Assembly: GCA_036013505.1 (NCBI GenBank)
Contig: CP107851.1
Span: 8,480,001 to 8,544,000 of the forward strand
Source of the DNA: Streptomyces sp. NBC_00510
Lineage (GTDB): Bacteria > Actinomycetota > Actinomycetes > Streptomycetales > Streptomycetaceae
Direction: 5' to 3'
Length of the DNA stretch: 64,000 nucleotides
The notes beneath the pieces were generated by a model, which saw nothing but the letters and a program-made list of their open reading frames with translations, was not told where the DNA came from and searched no databases. Of the stretch, positions 34,076 through 42,781 are shown in pieces. The stretch's first letter is position 1, and every line of letters begins with the position of its first letter. Both the position numbers and the translations under genes were made by a program.

Positions 34076-34882
34076 ATGGCATGGGAAACCATGCTGAGCC
34101 CGACGGGAGTCGCACTTGTCACCGGTGCGACGTCGGGCATCGGAGCGGCGTTCGCGCGCGCTCTGGCAGACCGCGGATGGGACCTCGTCCTGGTGGCGCG
34201 CGACCGGCAGCGGCTCGGCCGGATGGCAGTCGAGCTGGAATCCCGGGGCCGTGCCGTCGAGGTGCTGCCCGCCGACCTGTCCGATCGCTCCGACGTCGAA
34301 CGTGTCGTCGCGCGATTGGAAGACCCCGCCCGTCCGGTGGACATGCTCGTGAACAACGCCGGTTTCGGCGTGCACGCATCGATCACCTCGGCCGACACCG
34401 CTCCCCACGACCGGGCGGTCGAGGTCATGGGACGCGCGGTGCTGGTGCTCGCCGGCGCCGCCGGGCGGGCCATGCGCGAACGCGGACACGGTGCGATCGT
34501 CAATGTGTCGAGCACGGCCGGCTTCGTCACGATGGGGAGCTATTCGGCCGTCAAGGCCTTCGTGACCTCGCTCACCGAGGGACTGGCGAACGAACTGCAC
34601 GGAACGGGCGTCACCGTGACGGCGCTCTGTCCGGGCTGGGTCCGCACGGAATTCCACGCCCGGGCCGGAATCCGGTCGTCGAGCATTCCGGACTTCCTCT
34701 GGCTCGACGCCGATCGACTCGTGGAGACGAGTCTGCGCGACGTGCGGCGCGGACGGGTGATCTCCATGCCGAGCCTCCGGTACCGGCTGCTCATCTGGTT
34801 CACACGTCATCTTCCGCGCCACACCGTGCGGTGGATCTCGCGACGGATCTCGTCCAGCCGCAACGACAGTCCCACCCACTGA
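34076..34882 (+). CDS. Short-chain dehydrogenase of the ether-lipid cluster
   Basis: 268 residues with the classical SDR features: TGATSGIGAAFARAL (NAD(P) loop), LVNNAGFGV, active-site Ser in VNVSS and Tyr/Lys in YSAVKAF. A C-terminal basic, partly hydrophobic segment (YRLLIWFTRHLPRH) may touch the membrane, as in lipid-acting SDRs such as acyl-DHAP reductase. The start is uncertain: ATG 34076 or an in-frame ATG at 34037, neither with a strong ribosome site. It heads a plus-strand operon with an acyltransferase and alkyl-DHAP synthase, so reduction of the 1-alkyl-DHAP ketone is the likely job. Confidence 0.8.
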   Translation: MAWETMLSPTGVALVTGATSGIGAAFARALADRGWDLVLVARDRQRLGRMAVELESRGRAVEVLPADLSDRSDVERVVARLEDPARPVDMLVNNAGFGVHASITSADTAPHDRAVEVMGRAVLVLAGAAGRAMRERGHGAIVNVSSTAGFVTMGSYSAVKAFVTSLTEGLANELHGTGVTVTALCPGWVRTEFHARAGIRSSSIPDFLWLDADRLVETSLRDVRRGRVISMPSLRYRLLIWFTRHLPRHTVRWISRRISSSRNDSPTH

Positions 34883-34921
34883 AAGAAGCAGTGCGGGCGA
34901 GCCCGCACCGGAAGGAAGCGG

Positions 34922-35629
34922 ATGCCCGCGACGATGCGCGACCGTTTCACCTCACGCTCTCACGCCGCGGCGCGTTTCGTCGCGCAGCGGGGGCTGCTGA
35001 AGCCCGTCGTGTGGAGTGTGACCAGCGTGACGGTACTGGGGCGCGAGTGCCTGGAAAAGGTCGAGGACGCCTATGTGGTCGTCGCCAACCACACGTCTCA
35101 CCTCGACACGCCACTCATCATGGGTGCGCTGCCCCGCCGATTGGCGCGTTACCTCGCGGTGGGAGCCGCCGCCGACTACTTCTTCGACGTGTGGCGGCGG
35201 CGCGGCCTCACGGCCCTCTTCTTCAACGCCTTCCCGGTCGACCGCACCGGAGCGAGCGCGCGCAGAGTGAGCGCCAGGGCTCTGCTGAACCGGGGAGTGC
35301 CCCTCCTGATCTTCCCCGAGGGCACCCGCTCGCGCGACGGATCGCTCGGGGTGTTCAAGCCCGGGGCGGCGGCGCTCGCCTCGTCGGCCGAGGTGCCGGT
35401 GCTTCCCGTCGCGGTCATCGGGGCGTACGCGGCGCACCCCCGCGGATCGAATTGGCCGAAACCGGGCCGCCTGCCGGTCGGGGTGGTCTTCGGCGAACCG
35501 CTCACGGCCCTTCCCGGAGAGTCGGTGGACGAGTTCACCGCACGCATCCGCTCGGCGATCGTCAGCCTGACCGAGGAGAACTCCGACCGGATCCTCGGCG
35601 CCCATGCCACCTCACGTCGTTTTATCTGA
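34922..35629 (+). CDS. PlsC-type lysophospholipid/DHAP acyltransferase
   Basis: 235 residues. It has the two catalytic blocks of the PlsC family: NHTSHLD near residue 57 (the HX4D charge relay) and FPEGTRS near residue 129 (phosphate binding). ATG 34922 follows GGAAGGAAG. It should transfer a fatty acyl group to a glycerol-phosphate-type acceptor. Placed 40 bases after the SDR and 12 before alkyl-DHAP synthase, it probably makes acyl-DHAP for that enzyme or fills the sn-2 position after the ether bond is formed. Confidence 0.9.
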   Translation: MPATMRDRFTSRSHAAARFVAQRGLLKPVVWSVTSVTVLGRECLEKVEDAYVVVANHTSHLDTPLIMGALPRRLARYLAVGAAADYFFDVWRRRGLTALFFNAFPVDRTGASARRVSARALLNRGVPLLIFPEGTRSRDGSLGVFKPGAAALASSAEVPVLPVAVIGAYAAHPRGSNWPKPGRLPVGVVFGEPLTALPGESVDEFTARIRSAIVSLTEENSDRILGAHATSRRFI

Positions 35630-35641
35630 AGGAGACCGTCC

Positions 35642-37342
35642 GTGACCGAACCCACCTCCCGCACCGACGCAATGCGTACCGGCGATGTGAGGCACATGAA
35701 GTGGTGGGGCTGGGGCGTGGAAGGCGTCGGCTTCCACCACGAGGACAAGCCCGGTTTCGCGCCGTTCGTGCACAAGGCCGTCGGTCTCGACCTCCGGGCG
35801 GGCGAGCGCACCGAGCGGCCCGACTTCTCGCAGTTGAAGGTGCCCGCCTCGACGGCGCCGGAGGAGTTCGTCGCGGTCCTGAGCGGCATCGTCGGGCCCG
35901 GGAACGCCGTCGCCGACGACCTGTCCCGGGTCGTCCACACGTACGGCAAGAGCCTGCGTGACCTGGTCCGCCTCCGAGCCGGTGAGATCGCGCGCACTCC
36001 CGACGTGGTCGTCTACCCGGCCGACGAGGCGGAGGTGCAGAGCGTCGTCGACGCGGCCGTCGAGGCCGACGCCGTGATCATTCCCTTCGGGGGCGGCAGC
36101 AACATCGCGGGCAGCCTCGAGCCGCACCCGGACGAGTCGCGGGTGGTCGTCTCGCTCGACCTCGGCCGCCTGGGCCGCGTGCTGGAGATCGACACCGACT
36201 CCGGCCTGGCGCGCATCCAGGCCGGCGCGCTGGGCCCTGATCTCGAGGCCCAACTCAACCGGCGCGGCTGGACGATGGGGCACTTCCCCGACTCGTTCAC
36301 CCACTCCTCGGTCGGCGGGTGGGTCGCCACGCGCTCGTCGGGCATGCAGTCGGACAAGTACGGCGACATCGCGGACATCGTCAAGGGACTGCGTGTCGTG
36401 CGGGCCGGCGGGGTCCTCGTGATCCGTGCCGTTCCGAGCGCGTCGACCGGGCCGAGCGTGCGGGAGATGGTGGTGGGCTCGGAGGGGCGGCTCGGCGTCA
36501 TCACCGAGGTCACGGTGCAGGTGCACCGGCTCCCCGAGAGGCGTGGCATCTACGCCTACTTCTTCAAGAACTTCGACCACGGCCTCGCCGCGATGCAGGA
36601 GATCGCCGAGAGCGACGCCTCGCCCTCGGTCACCCGTATCTCGGACGCGCACGAGACGGGCTTCTCGCTCGCGACGACCAAGGAGTCGAAGGGTGTCGCC
36701 AAGAAGGCGCAGGCCGGCCTCATGGCGTATCTCAAGCGGCGTGGTTGGGACCTCGACGAGATCTGTCTCTCATTCATCGGCTTCGAAGGAGGCACGGCGC
36801 ACGCGAAGCGTCAGAAGTCGATCGTCGACCGGATCGTGCGCAAGCACCACGGCATCGGCGTCGGCAAGGGACCCGGTGCGCTCTACGACCAGAAGAAGTT
36901 CGACACGCCGTACATCCGCGACTTCCTGCTCGACCATGGTGCCGCCGGCGATGTGAGCGAGACGGCCGGTCCGTGGTCGAAGCTCCGTGGCATCCATGCG
37001 GCGGTCTACGACGCGGCCGACAGCGCCTATGAGAAGCTCGGTCGCAAGGGCTGGACGATGTGCCACATGTCGCACTCGTACCACTCCGGCGCCTGCCTCT
37101 ACTTCACCTTCGCCTTCGTGTTCGGCGACGACCCGCTCGGCGAGTACGACACGGTCAAGCGCGCGATCCAGCAGGCGTTCGTCGACGCCGGCGGCACGAT
37201 CTCGCACCACCACGGGGTGGGCCTGGAGCACGCGCCCTGGCTGGAGGAGGACATCTCGGCGCAGGGCGTCGCGGTCATGTCGGGCCTCTTCGACGCCGTG
37301 GACCCGGGTGGCAACTTCAACCCGCGCAAGATCGTGGTCTGA
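35642..37342 (+). CDS. Alkyl-dihydroxyacetonephosphate synthase (FAD)
   Basis: 566 residues, close in length to eukaryotic AGPS without the targeting region. The N-terminal hallmark MKWWGWG lies near residue 20. The FAD domain contains PFGGGSNIAGS near residue 150. The substrate half holds SHSYHSGACLYF near residue 480, with a candidate catalytic Tyr, and the triple-His motif SHHHGVGLEHAPW near residue 522. It exchanges the acyl chain of acyl-DHAP for a fatty alcohol, making the ether bond. GTG 35642 follows AGGAG. Leucine codons are mostly CTC, unlike the CTG-rich GH78 genes, a hint of separate ancestry. Last gene of the operon. Confidence 0.92.
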   Translation: MTEPTSRTDAMRTGDVRHMKWWGWGVEGVGFHHEDKPGFAPFVHKAVGLDLRAGERTERPDFSQLKVPASTAPEEFVAVLSGIVGPGNAVADDLSRVVHTYGKSLRDLVRLRAGEIARTPDVVVYPADEAEVQSVVDAAVEADAVIIPFGGGSNIAGSLEPHPDESRVVVSLDLGRLGRVLEIDTDSGLARIQAGALGPDLEAQLNRRGWTMGHFPDSFTHSSVGGWVATRSSGMQSDKYGDIADIVKGLRVVRAGGVLVIRAVPSASTGPSVREMVVGSEGRLGVITEVTVQVHRLPERRGIYAYFFKNFDHGLAAMQEIAESDASPSVTRISDAHETGFSLATTKESKGVAKKAQAGLMAYLKRRGWDLDEICLSFIGFEGGTAHAKRQKSIVDRIVRKHHGIGVGKGPGALYDQKKFDTPYIRDFLLDHGAAGDVSETAGPWSKLRGIHAAVYDAADSAYEKLGRKGWTMCHMSHSYHSGACLYFTFAFVFGDDPLGEYDTVKRAIQQAFVDAGGTISHHHGVGLEHAPWLEEDISAQGVAVMSGLFDAVDPGGNFNPRKIVV

Positions 37343-37365
37343 GCCGCGGACTGACGTCCTTGTGT

Positions 37366-37397
37366 GAGGGAAGGCGGGCACGACGACCCGCCCCCTC
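37366..37397 (+). terminator. Hairpin after alkyl-DHAP synthase
   Basis: GGCGGG/CCCGCC stem extended by GAGGG/CCCTC past a two-base bulge, 24 bases after the stop. It lies between convergent genes and could serve the operon end. Confidence 0.5.
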
Positions 37398-37506
37398 GCT
37401 TGGGTCGGCAGTCACGCCACGAGCGCGGTGCCGGCGGATTCGCGGCTACCTGGCGCGCTGACCGTTCAGACGGCGCTACGGAGGGAACCACCCCGAGCAA
37501 CGCGTG

Positions 37507-37953
37507 TCAGCCCGCGGCGGGGCGCGGAGCACGCAGATGGGCGCGCTGGGCCAGCTCATCCTCATCGACCACGGTGAGCATCGGCTGGCCCGGCGCGCAG
37601 AGCATGGTCACGACGAATTCGGTTCGCTCGTCGTCCAGGGCATTGCCGTCTTGGTAGTGGATCACGTCCCCGCCCGGCTCCCAGAACGTCTCACCGGCCT
37701 TGATCACGCGCTCCGGCTCGCCCTCCAGCTCAAAACGCACCGCACCCTCGGTGACGTAGCCGAAAGCCGGTCCCGAGTGCCGGTGCGGAGGAGCGCCGGG
37801 ATCGCCGGGCTCCCGCCAGACGATGATGGTCATGGATGTGGCGCCCTCCGGGACGAAAGGCGGCTTGACGTCCTGCAGCGTCTTCAGCTGCGACTTCCAC
37901 AGCTCCGAGCGGGGCTGCTCATCGGTCCTGTCCACTGATGTCTCATCCGACAC
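37507..37953 (-). CDS. Small cupin-domain protein
   Basis: 148 residues. A single cupin barrel with motif 1 in PPHRHSGPAFGYVTEG and motif 2 in GETFWEPGGDVIHYQDGN. The histidines could bind one metal ion. The start is GTG 37953 with GGAGGTG seven bases upstream; open frame further up has no ribosome site. No partner gene is evident, and the function (isomerase, sensor or dioxygenase-like) cannot be fixed. Confidence 0.85.
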   Translation of the reverse strand: MSDETSVDRTDEQPRSELWKSQLKTLQDVKPPFVPEGATSMTIIVWREPGDPGAPPHRHSGPAFGYVTEGAVRFELEGEPERVIKAGETFWEPGGDVIHYQDGNALDDERTEFVVTMLCAPGQPMLTVVDEDELAQRAHLRAPRPAAG

Positions 37954-38074
37954 GGTGCTGCACCTCCGTGTATCACCATCCGCCGTCCGTGCCACTGCGC
38001 GGCGGCCGTACCCGCTTCCAGGTTCACACCCATCCTTCGAGTGCACGACCGGGCCGGCCGCCTGTCCACGTCCG

Positions 38075-38290
38075 TCTGAGGCCGGCACGGAGCTCTTCCC
38101 CTTGCTCATCAGTCTCCTGGCCTGGGGCGATCGCTGGGCGGTCAGCGAGCCTCCCGTGATCGTGGAACACCATGGTCACCGCGTTCAGCCGACCACCGTG
38201 TGCGGCGTCTGCGGGGAAGGCATCGACGGCCGAGGGCTTCACTGGACACCCAATGCACCTGGCTGGTCGATGGCAGGGCCCGAAGCCTGA
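38075..38290 (+). pseudogene. C-terminal stub of an HxlR-family regulator
   Basis: About 70 residues read as the end of an HxlR winged-helix regulator: TELFPLLISLLAWGDRWA, then a linker and a Cys-x2-Cys pair in TVCGVCGEGIDG, as in longer HxlR proteins. The DNA-binding winged helix that should precede it is absent: upstream sequence in this frame is unrelated. It sits next to other damaged genes. Identification is by eye from the LLAWGDRW signature and the position of the Cys pair. Confidence 0.55.
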
Positions 38291-38358
38291 GCGTCCCCAC
38301 CGGCGCAGCCCAGGGCAGCCGAGGCCTCACTACCGGTTGCCCTGCCGCACAGCAGCGC

Positions 38359-39351
38359 TCAAAGAGCGGACGCCTGAGAAGCGAGGCGGTGTGTGGTGCC
38401 GCTGCTGCCGGCGGCCCACGCGTCCGGCATGGCCGCCGCAGGACGTGCTGGGCCCGCCAGCCGGTGCAGTGCCCCGGGGCGATGAGATGCGGGGCGAAGT
38501 CCGTGAGTGCGCTGACCGTGGGAGCGATGACGGGTTCGAAGGCGGGGCCCGTCAGATGGAAGCCGCCCAGCAGGGCGTGGAGGGACCGCACGCCGGTCAG
38601 CCTGCGCGTGGCGGACGACGTTGATGACTCCCGCGTGACCGCAGCCGGTCAGTACGACCAGGCCGCGGCCCTTGAGATGCACCACCAGAGCCTGATCGTC
38701 CACGACGCGCGGATCGTGCTCCCAGTGGTCACCGCGCCACGCCTGGTGTGCGGCCGGCATGCCGTGCTCGAAATCGGTGGTGCGGTCCACCTCTCCGGTG
38801 ATGAGCACGCTCCGGTCGACGAGGAGGGAGGGCTGACTGCGTTCGACGACCTCGAATCCCTCCGCGTTGAGCGCCCTTTTGCTGAGGGTGGGCATGTCGA
38901 AGGTGCTCTGCGGGGTGTGGAGACGGCGTCGGGTCCAGGCATGAGGGTGGACGACCATCGGCATCCTGGCGTCGCCGAGCCTGCGGGCGAGCCCGCCGAG
39001 GCCTCCCGCGTGGTCGAAGTGGCCGTTGCTGAGGACCACGCCCTGCAGGTTCCCCAGCCCGATTCCGAGCCGGTCGGCGTTGGTGACCAGGCCTGACGGT
39101 GACAGACCCGCGTCGAACAGCAGCATGGTCTCGCGGTCGTCGCGGCGGACCGTGACCAGGGCGGAGAAGCCGTGCTCGACCAGCAGCCCCACTGCCGTGT
39201 GGCCCGTTTCGAATTGGCCGGCCGCGGTGGTCGCGGGGCCGAATCCAGTCCTGGTGGTGTGTTCGTCGCCGACCAGCAGGGCATCGAAGGTGTTGTCCAT
39301 CAAGACCGTGACGCGGACCTCGTCGACGGGCTGGAGGGTGATCGGGTCCAC
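38359..39351 (-). pseudogene. Metallo-beta-lactamase-fold hydrolase with two compensating frameshifts
   Basis: Read from GTG 39351, the frame gives an MBL-fold protein (VTVLMDNTFDALL, LLFDAGLSPSG, then VLSNGHFDHAGGLGG) up to GHAGVINVVRHAQ. Near 38598 the family sequence moves to another frame (RSLHALLGGFHLTGPAF, GHCTGWRAQHVL). Near 38433 it returns to the first frame for the normal ending (MPDAW, GSSGTTHRLAS). Family spacing suggests losses of two and one bases, so the net change is in frame. The first His of the HxHxDH zinc motif is Asn (SNGHFDH). This is a decaying gene or two sequencing errors. Confidence 0.75.
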
Positions 39352-39461
39352 GGCGCTGCCGGAGACCGGTCGCGGGGCGGACAGTTCCGCGTCGCGCGGA
39401 GGCGCGGGTGGTGTCGCACATGGCAGTCCGATGTCCGTTCGTGCTGCAGGGGAGGCTGGGA

Positions 39462-39683
39462 TCAGGCCGTCGGGACGGCGGTGGGCGGGACGACGACCTC
39501 GACCGTTCCGAAGGAGACGTCGTACACGAGGCCGGAGACCAGGAAGCCGGGCCTGCGGACGTCCCGTTGGATGATGTCGACGTCCACACGGACGGAACCG
39601 TAGGGGTCGCTGGCGGACTTGGCGGCCAGATCGGCGGGGGAGACCTCGAAGTACTCGGCGAGGAGGTCGTCGAAGGGTGCCAC
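39462..39683 (-). pseudogene. Carbonic-anhydrase-like remnant lacking the catalytic core
   Basis: A 73-residue frame. Its first part (FDDLLAEYFE) resembles the N-terminus, and its second part (SVRVDVDIIQRD, then LVSGLVYDVSFGTVE) resembles the C-terminus, of small beta-carbonic anhydrases. The roughly 100 residues between them that carry the zinc Cys-Asp-His-Cys site are missing. GTG 39683 is the only start and has no ribosome site. I see it as an internally deleted gene, though a short functional protein is possible. Confidence 0.45.
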
Positions 39684-39767
39684 AGGAGGCGTCCGGAGCC
39701 CTGACGGACCGGATCGCGGGACTGTTCATGCGGGTCGAACCCCGACGTCTGATCCGGCGGTTGGCAC

Positions 39768-40271
39768 TCACGGCAACGAGCGTGTGAGCCAGACCACTTC
39801 TCCGTTGTCCTCCGTGGAAACGTGGTCCCGCTCGAATCCGAGCTTTTCAAGGACACGGAGCGACGGTGTGTTCCACGTGCCGACGGTCGACCAGAGCCGT
39901 TTCCGCCCGGTCGCCATAGCGGCGTCGAGCACCGCGCGGGCCGCCTCGGTGGCGTAACCCTGCCCATGCGCGCGCTGGAACAACTCATACGCGATTTCAG
40001 GTTCGTCCAGGGTGGAGCGGCCGATGATCAACCCGCAATAGCCGATGAAGTCGCCTTCATCGCGACGCTGGATGGGCAGCAGGGCGATCCCCGTGCTCTC
40101 CGTTGCGGTGAGCAGTTCCGCGATGGCCGTCCGGATGCGCTCGACCGTGGGCGTGCCGTTGCCGCGTTCGGAGAGGAGGGCGCTGAACTCAGCGGCGTCC
40201 GACTCGGCCCACGGTCGCAGTATCAGCCGCTCGGTCTCAAGGTGGAACGACATCGTCTCGTACGTAGACAT
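39768..40271 (-). CDS. GNAT-family N-acetyltransferase
   Basis: 167 residues. RimJ/RimL-like GNAT: ETERLILRPW at the start, the acetyl-CoA loop in RAHGQGYATEAARAVL, and NTPSLRVLEKLGFE at the end. ATG 40271 is preceded by GTAGGGG. It probably acetylates an amine on a protein or small molecule; the acceptor is unknown. Confidence 0.9.
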   Translation of the reverse strand: MSTYETMSFHLETERLILRPWAESDAAEFSALLSERGNGTPTVERIRTAIAELLTATESTGIALLPIQRRDEGDFIGYCGLIIGRSTLDEPEIAYELFQRAHGQGYATEAARAVLDAAMATGRKRLWSTVGTWNTPSLRVLEKLGFERDHVSTEDNGEVVWLTRSLP

Positions 40272-40671
40272 GCCCCTACTCTGCCCCACGGCTCATCACG
40301 CACTGCGGCTGGAGTACCGGGCACGTCGCCGGCACCGTACAGCTGCCACCGGAGGCGCCGGGGACCCACCGCTGCCCTCCCCCTTCTGTGACGCCGTGGA
40401 CCCACGAGAAGGGGGACGGGAAGCGGCGTGCGGACAGCCGCGCGAATCGGGCAGTCTGGTGCACCGGGTGGAGCGGGCGGGGCCTTGCTCGGGCAGGCCG
40501 TCTGCCGTTGGGCGCTGACCCTCGGTGATGCCGACCCCGGCGCCGCGGACCGACCCGCACCTGTCCCTGCCGCGCGTGGCCGCAGGCCGGTCCACGCACC
40601 GCCGGCCCCGGCCGCCGCACCGTCCTACCCCTTCTGACGGCCTACGATCGCCAACCCTTGGCAGCCGTCAT
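40272..40671. other. 400-base gap, nothing recognised
   Basis: Lies between the start of the GNAT gene and the end of the next minus-strand gene. Open frames exist on both strands but have no start with ribosome site and no domain. No strong hairpin. Confidence 0.4.
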
Positions 40672-41115
40672 CTAGAAGAACCAGCAGCCGTTGCCGCTGT
40701 TCAGCCTCCACAACAGCAGGTCCCGGGTGATCGGCCCGTACACCCCGTCGATGTCGGCAGGCACATTCGTGAAGTAGTCCTGCGCCTCGGTCAGCGCCTT
40801 CTTGGTGTTGGGGCCGAAGTCGCCGTCCTCCTTCAGCGGCCAGTACAACGCGGTTCTGTCGTAGGCCAGGTAGAAGCACTTGTTCAGGGCGATCTGCAGC
40901 TCCTTGACCGCCGCACCCGAGTTGCCCTGCTGAAGGGCACACGTGGTGGATCCCGTCCCCGAGTACACGAGCGCCTTCAAGTAGATCCCGTTGTATCCCG
41001 GCACCGCCTTGACCGCGTTGCACGTGGGTGGGGCCGCCGCCGCGGGGGTGGTGCTCACGGCCGCGCCGCCGAGGGCCAGCAGGGCTACGGCAAGGCTGGT
41101 GATGCTCCGTCTCAC
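40672..41115 (-). CDS. Secreted peptidoglycan-binding-domain protein
   Basis: 147 residues. A Sec signal (VRRSITSLAVALLALGG, cleavage near AAAA) is followed by a PG_binding_1-like helical domain (ALQQGNSGAAVKELQIALN, DGDFGPNTKKALTEAQ). No catalytic domain. Four Cys residues in the mature part could form disulfides. GTG 41115 follows GAGGAGG. It probably attaches to the cell wall; such small proteins may be wall-targeted inhibitors or modulators. Upstream lie three 11-base direct repeats. Confidence 0.88.
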   Translation of the reverse strand: MRRSITSLAVALLALGGAAVSTTPAAAAPPTCNAVKAVPGYNGIYLKALVYSGTGSTTCALQQGNSGAAVKELQIALNKCFYLAYDRTALYWPLKEDGDFGPNTKKALTEAQDYFTNVPADIDGVYGPITRDLLLWRLNSGNGCWFF

Positions 41116-41440
41116 GAGTCCTCCTCGAAGAAGTCGGCCCGACACTCCTGCCGGACCGGCACGCTCACGTTCCGCCCCCAACGCAGGGGCCCACGGCAGG
41201 TACATCCGCAGACGGACTCTCCACCTCGTCACTTGCAGCGCGGTTGCACGGCGGTTGCATTGATCCCCGAGCAAGTGCGGGCTGTGGCCGTCGGTCGGCG
41301 ATCCGGGTGCGGGCATCTCACCCCTCGACGACTGGAGCGTCGGCCGTGTCCAAGGTGACCCGCGGCGCGACGGGTGGCGGGCGGATCCGTCTGGGGAAAT
41401 GAGCGGCGGAGTCCGCGAGTCCGCCTGCTATGGTGCGCCG
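41116..41440. other. Divergent gap between wall-binding protein and VOC genes
   Basis: No gene. It contains the promoters of both neighbours and the 11-base repeat array at 41228-41259. Confidence 0.4.
41228..41259 (-). promoter_or_regulatory. Three 11-base direct repeats (PHO-box-like)
   Basis: On the minus strand: TGCAACCGCCG, TGCAACCGCGC, TGCAAGTGACG, directly adjacent with an 11-base period. The first two share nine of nine leading bases. OmpR-type activators such as PhoP and AfsR in Streptomyces bind tandem 11-base units (consensus near GTTCACCC). The array lies about 115 bases upstream of GTG 41115. Confidence 0.45.
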
Positions 41441-41875
41441 ATGTCAGCGATCAAGAAGTTCCAAGTCACCTTTGACTGCGCGGAACCTGAGCGCCTCGCT
41501 CGTTTCTGGTGCGAGGTGCTGGCGTATGTCGTACCGCCGCCACCGGAGGGGTTCGCCACCTGGGAGGATTTCAACGGCACCCTGCCTCCTGGGGAGCGGG
41601 GTTCATGGTTCGCCTGCAGTGATCCCTCAGGCGTGGGCCCGCGCCTGTACTTCCAGCGCGTCCCCGAAGGCAAGATCGTCAAGAATCGGGTGCACCTCGA
41701 CGTCCGGGTCGGCACCGGGCTCGTGGGGGACGAGCGCCTCGCCACGCTCGAAGCTGAGTGCGCACGACTGGTCGCGCTCGGCGCCACCCATGTGCAAACG
41801 CTCTATGCCGATGAGGAAAACGAGTCGTGCATCCCCATGCTGGACATCGAGGGAAACGAATTCTGTATCGACTGA
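41441..41875 (+). CDS. VOC-family protein (glyoxalase-like)
   Basis: 144 residues of the Glyoxalase_6-type VOC fold common in actinobacteria: start KFQVTFDCAEPERLARFWCEVL, middle NRVHLDVRVG, end PMLDIEGNEFCI. ATG 41441 is the natural domain start; no ribosome site is evident. Biochemical role unknown. Confidence 0.85.
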   Translation: MSAIKKFQVTFDCAEPERLARFWCEVLAYVVPPPPEGFATWEDFNGTLPPGERGSWFACSDPSGVGPRLYFQRVPEGKIVKNRVHLDVRVGTGLVGDERLATLEAECARLVALGATHVQTLYADEENESCIPMLDIEGNEFCID

Positions 41876-42011
41876 GCATTCTCACACGCGCCGCCGGAAC
41901 CTCACGGGGTGCGCCCACGTCTGATTGCCGCACCGGCTGAGTACGATCACCTACGCCGGTCTGAGTACGCGAACGGTTACCCGCCGCGTGCGGCGCCGAA
42001 AGGGTGGATGC

Positions 42012-42746
42012 ATGCGCCGACTACTGCTGCTCGCCCCACTGTTGCTGTTCACCGTCGGCTGCGGGGTGGTGCAGTCCTCCGAGGATGAGGCGACGGACGC
42101 CGCACGGGAGGTGGCCAGGAATGCGGGTGAGCGGCTCTACGGCCAGCGTCCGCGCACGGCGGAGGAGGTCGGGCGCGCCGCTTCCGGCATCGACGGCGTG
42201 GAGGTCATGAGGGTGACGGGTACCTCGACACACGACGGGGACGGCGTCGACGTGGTCGTCCGCACGTCCGGCTCGGCGTACAACGGATGGCTCGACCCCG
42301 AGGAGGTCGTCGTGCGGCGCTGCTTTGCGGTGCGGGTGTCGCCCAGGTCGGAGTGGCGTGAGGATCCCCGTGACGTGGACTGCCCGGATGGCATTCCGCT
42401 GACCTTCGCCCCACCACCCGAACCGCCCCGGTTGCCGTACGAGGAGCTCCGCGCGAAACTTCCCCGGCTGCCGGAGGGCGGCCGGGTGGACGAGGCTGAG
42501 GTGCGCCGTACGCTTGCCGCCCTGGACCTGGATCCGGCGATCCGTACCGAGGTGAAGGCGGACGGCGGCCTGGTCGGCGTTCTCCTGTCGGTGAAGGGCA
42601 ACGGCTTTGACGCGCAGGACTGCCTTCTTGCCCGCGTGGGCCCCGGCGTCACCGAGGTGTGGGTGCCGCCCCGGATCCAGCGGATGCCCGGAGAGGGCGG
42701 CTGCGCCGTCGGCAACGCCCTGGACCCGGCACCGCCACCGCATTGA
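42012..42746 (+). CDS. Putative exported lipoprotein, function unknown
   Basis: 244 residues. A short hydrophobic signal ends TVGC with Cys17 as the likely lipid site (a weak lipobox). The mature part shows no domain I recognise: an acidic helical start (SEDEATDAAREVARNAGERL), then beta-rich segments with repeated VVV and a proline-rich central stretch (FAPPPEPPRLP). Two pairs of Cys residues could form disulfides. ATG 42012 follows AAAGGGTGG. No operon partner. Confidence 0.75.
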   Translation: MRRLLLLAPLLLFTVGCGVVQSSEDEATDAAREVARNAGERLYGQRPRTAEEVGRAASGIDGVEVMRVTGTSTHDGDGVDVVVRTSGSAYNGWLDPEEVVVRRCFAVRVSPRSEWREDPRDVDCPDGIPLTFAPPPEPPRLPYEELRAKLPRLPEGGRVDEAEVRRTLAALDLDPAIRTEVKADGGLVGVLLSVKGNGFDAQDCLLARVGPGVTEVWVPPRIQRMPGEGGCAVGNALDPAPPPH

Positions 42747-42781
42747 ACGGGGTTGCTGCCAAAGGCGGAAAGCCGGGTGGT

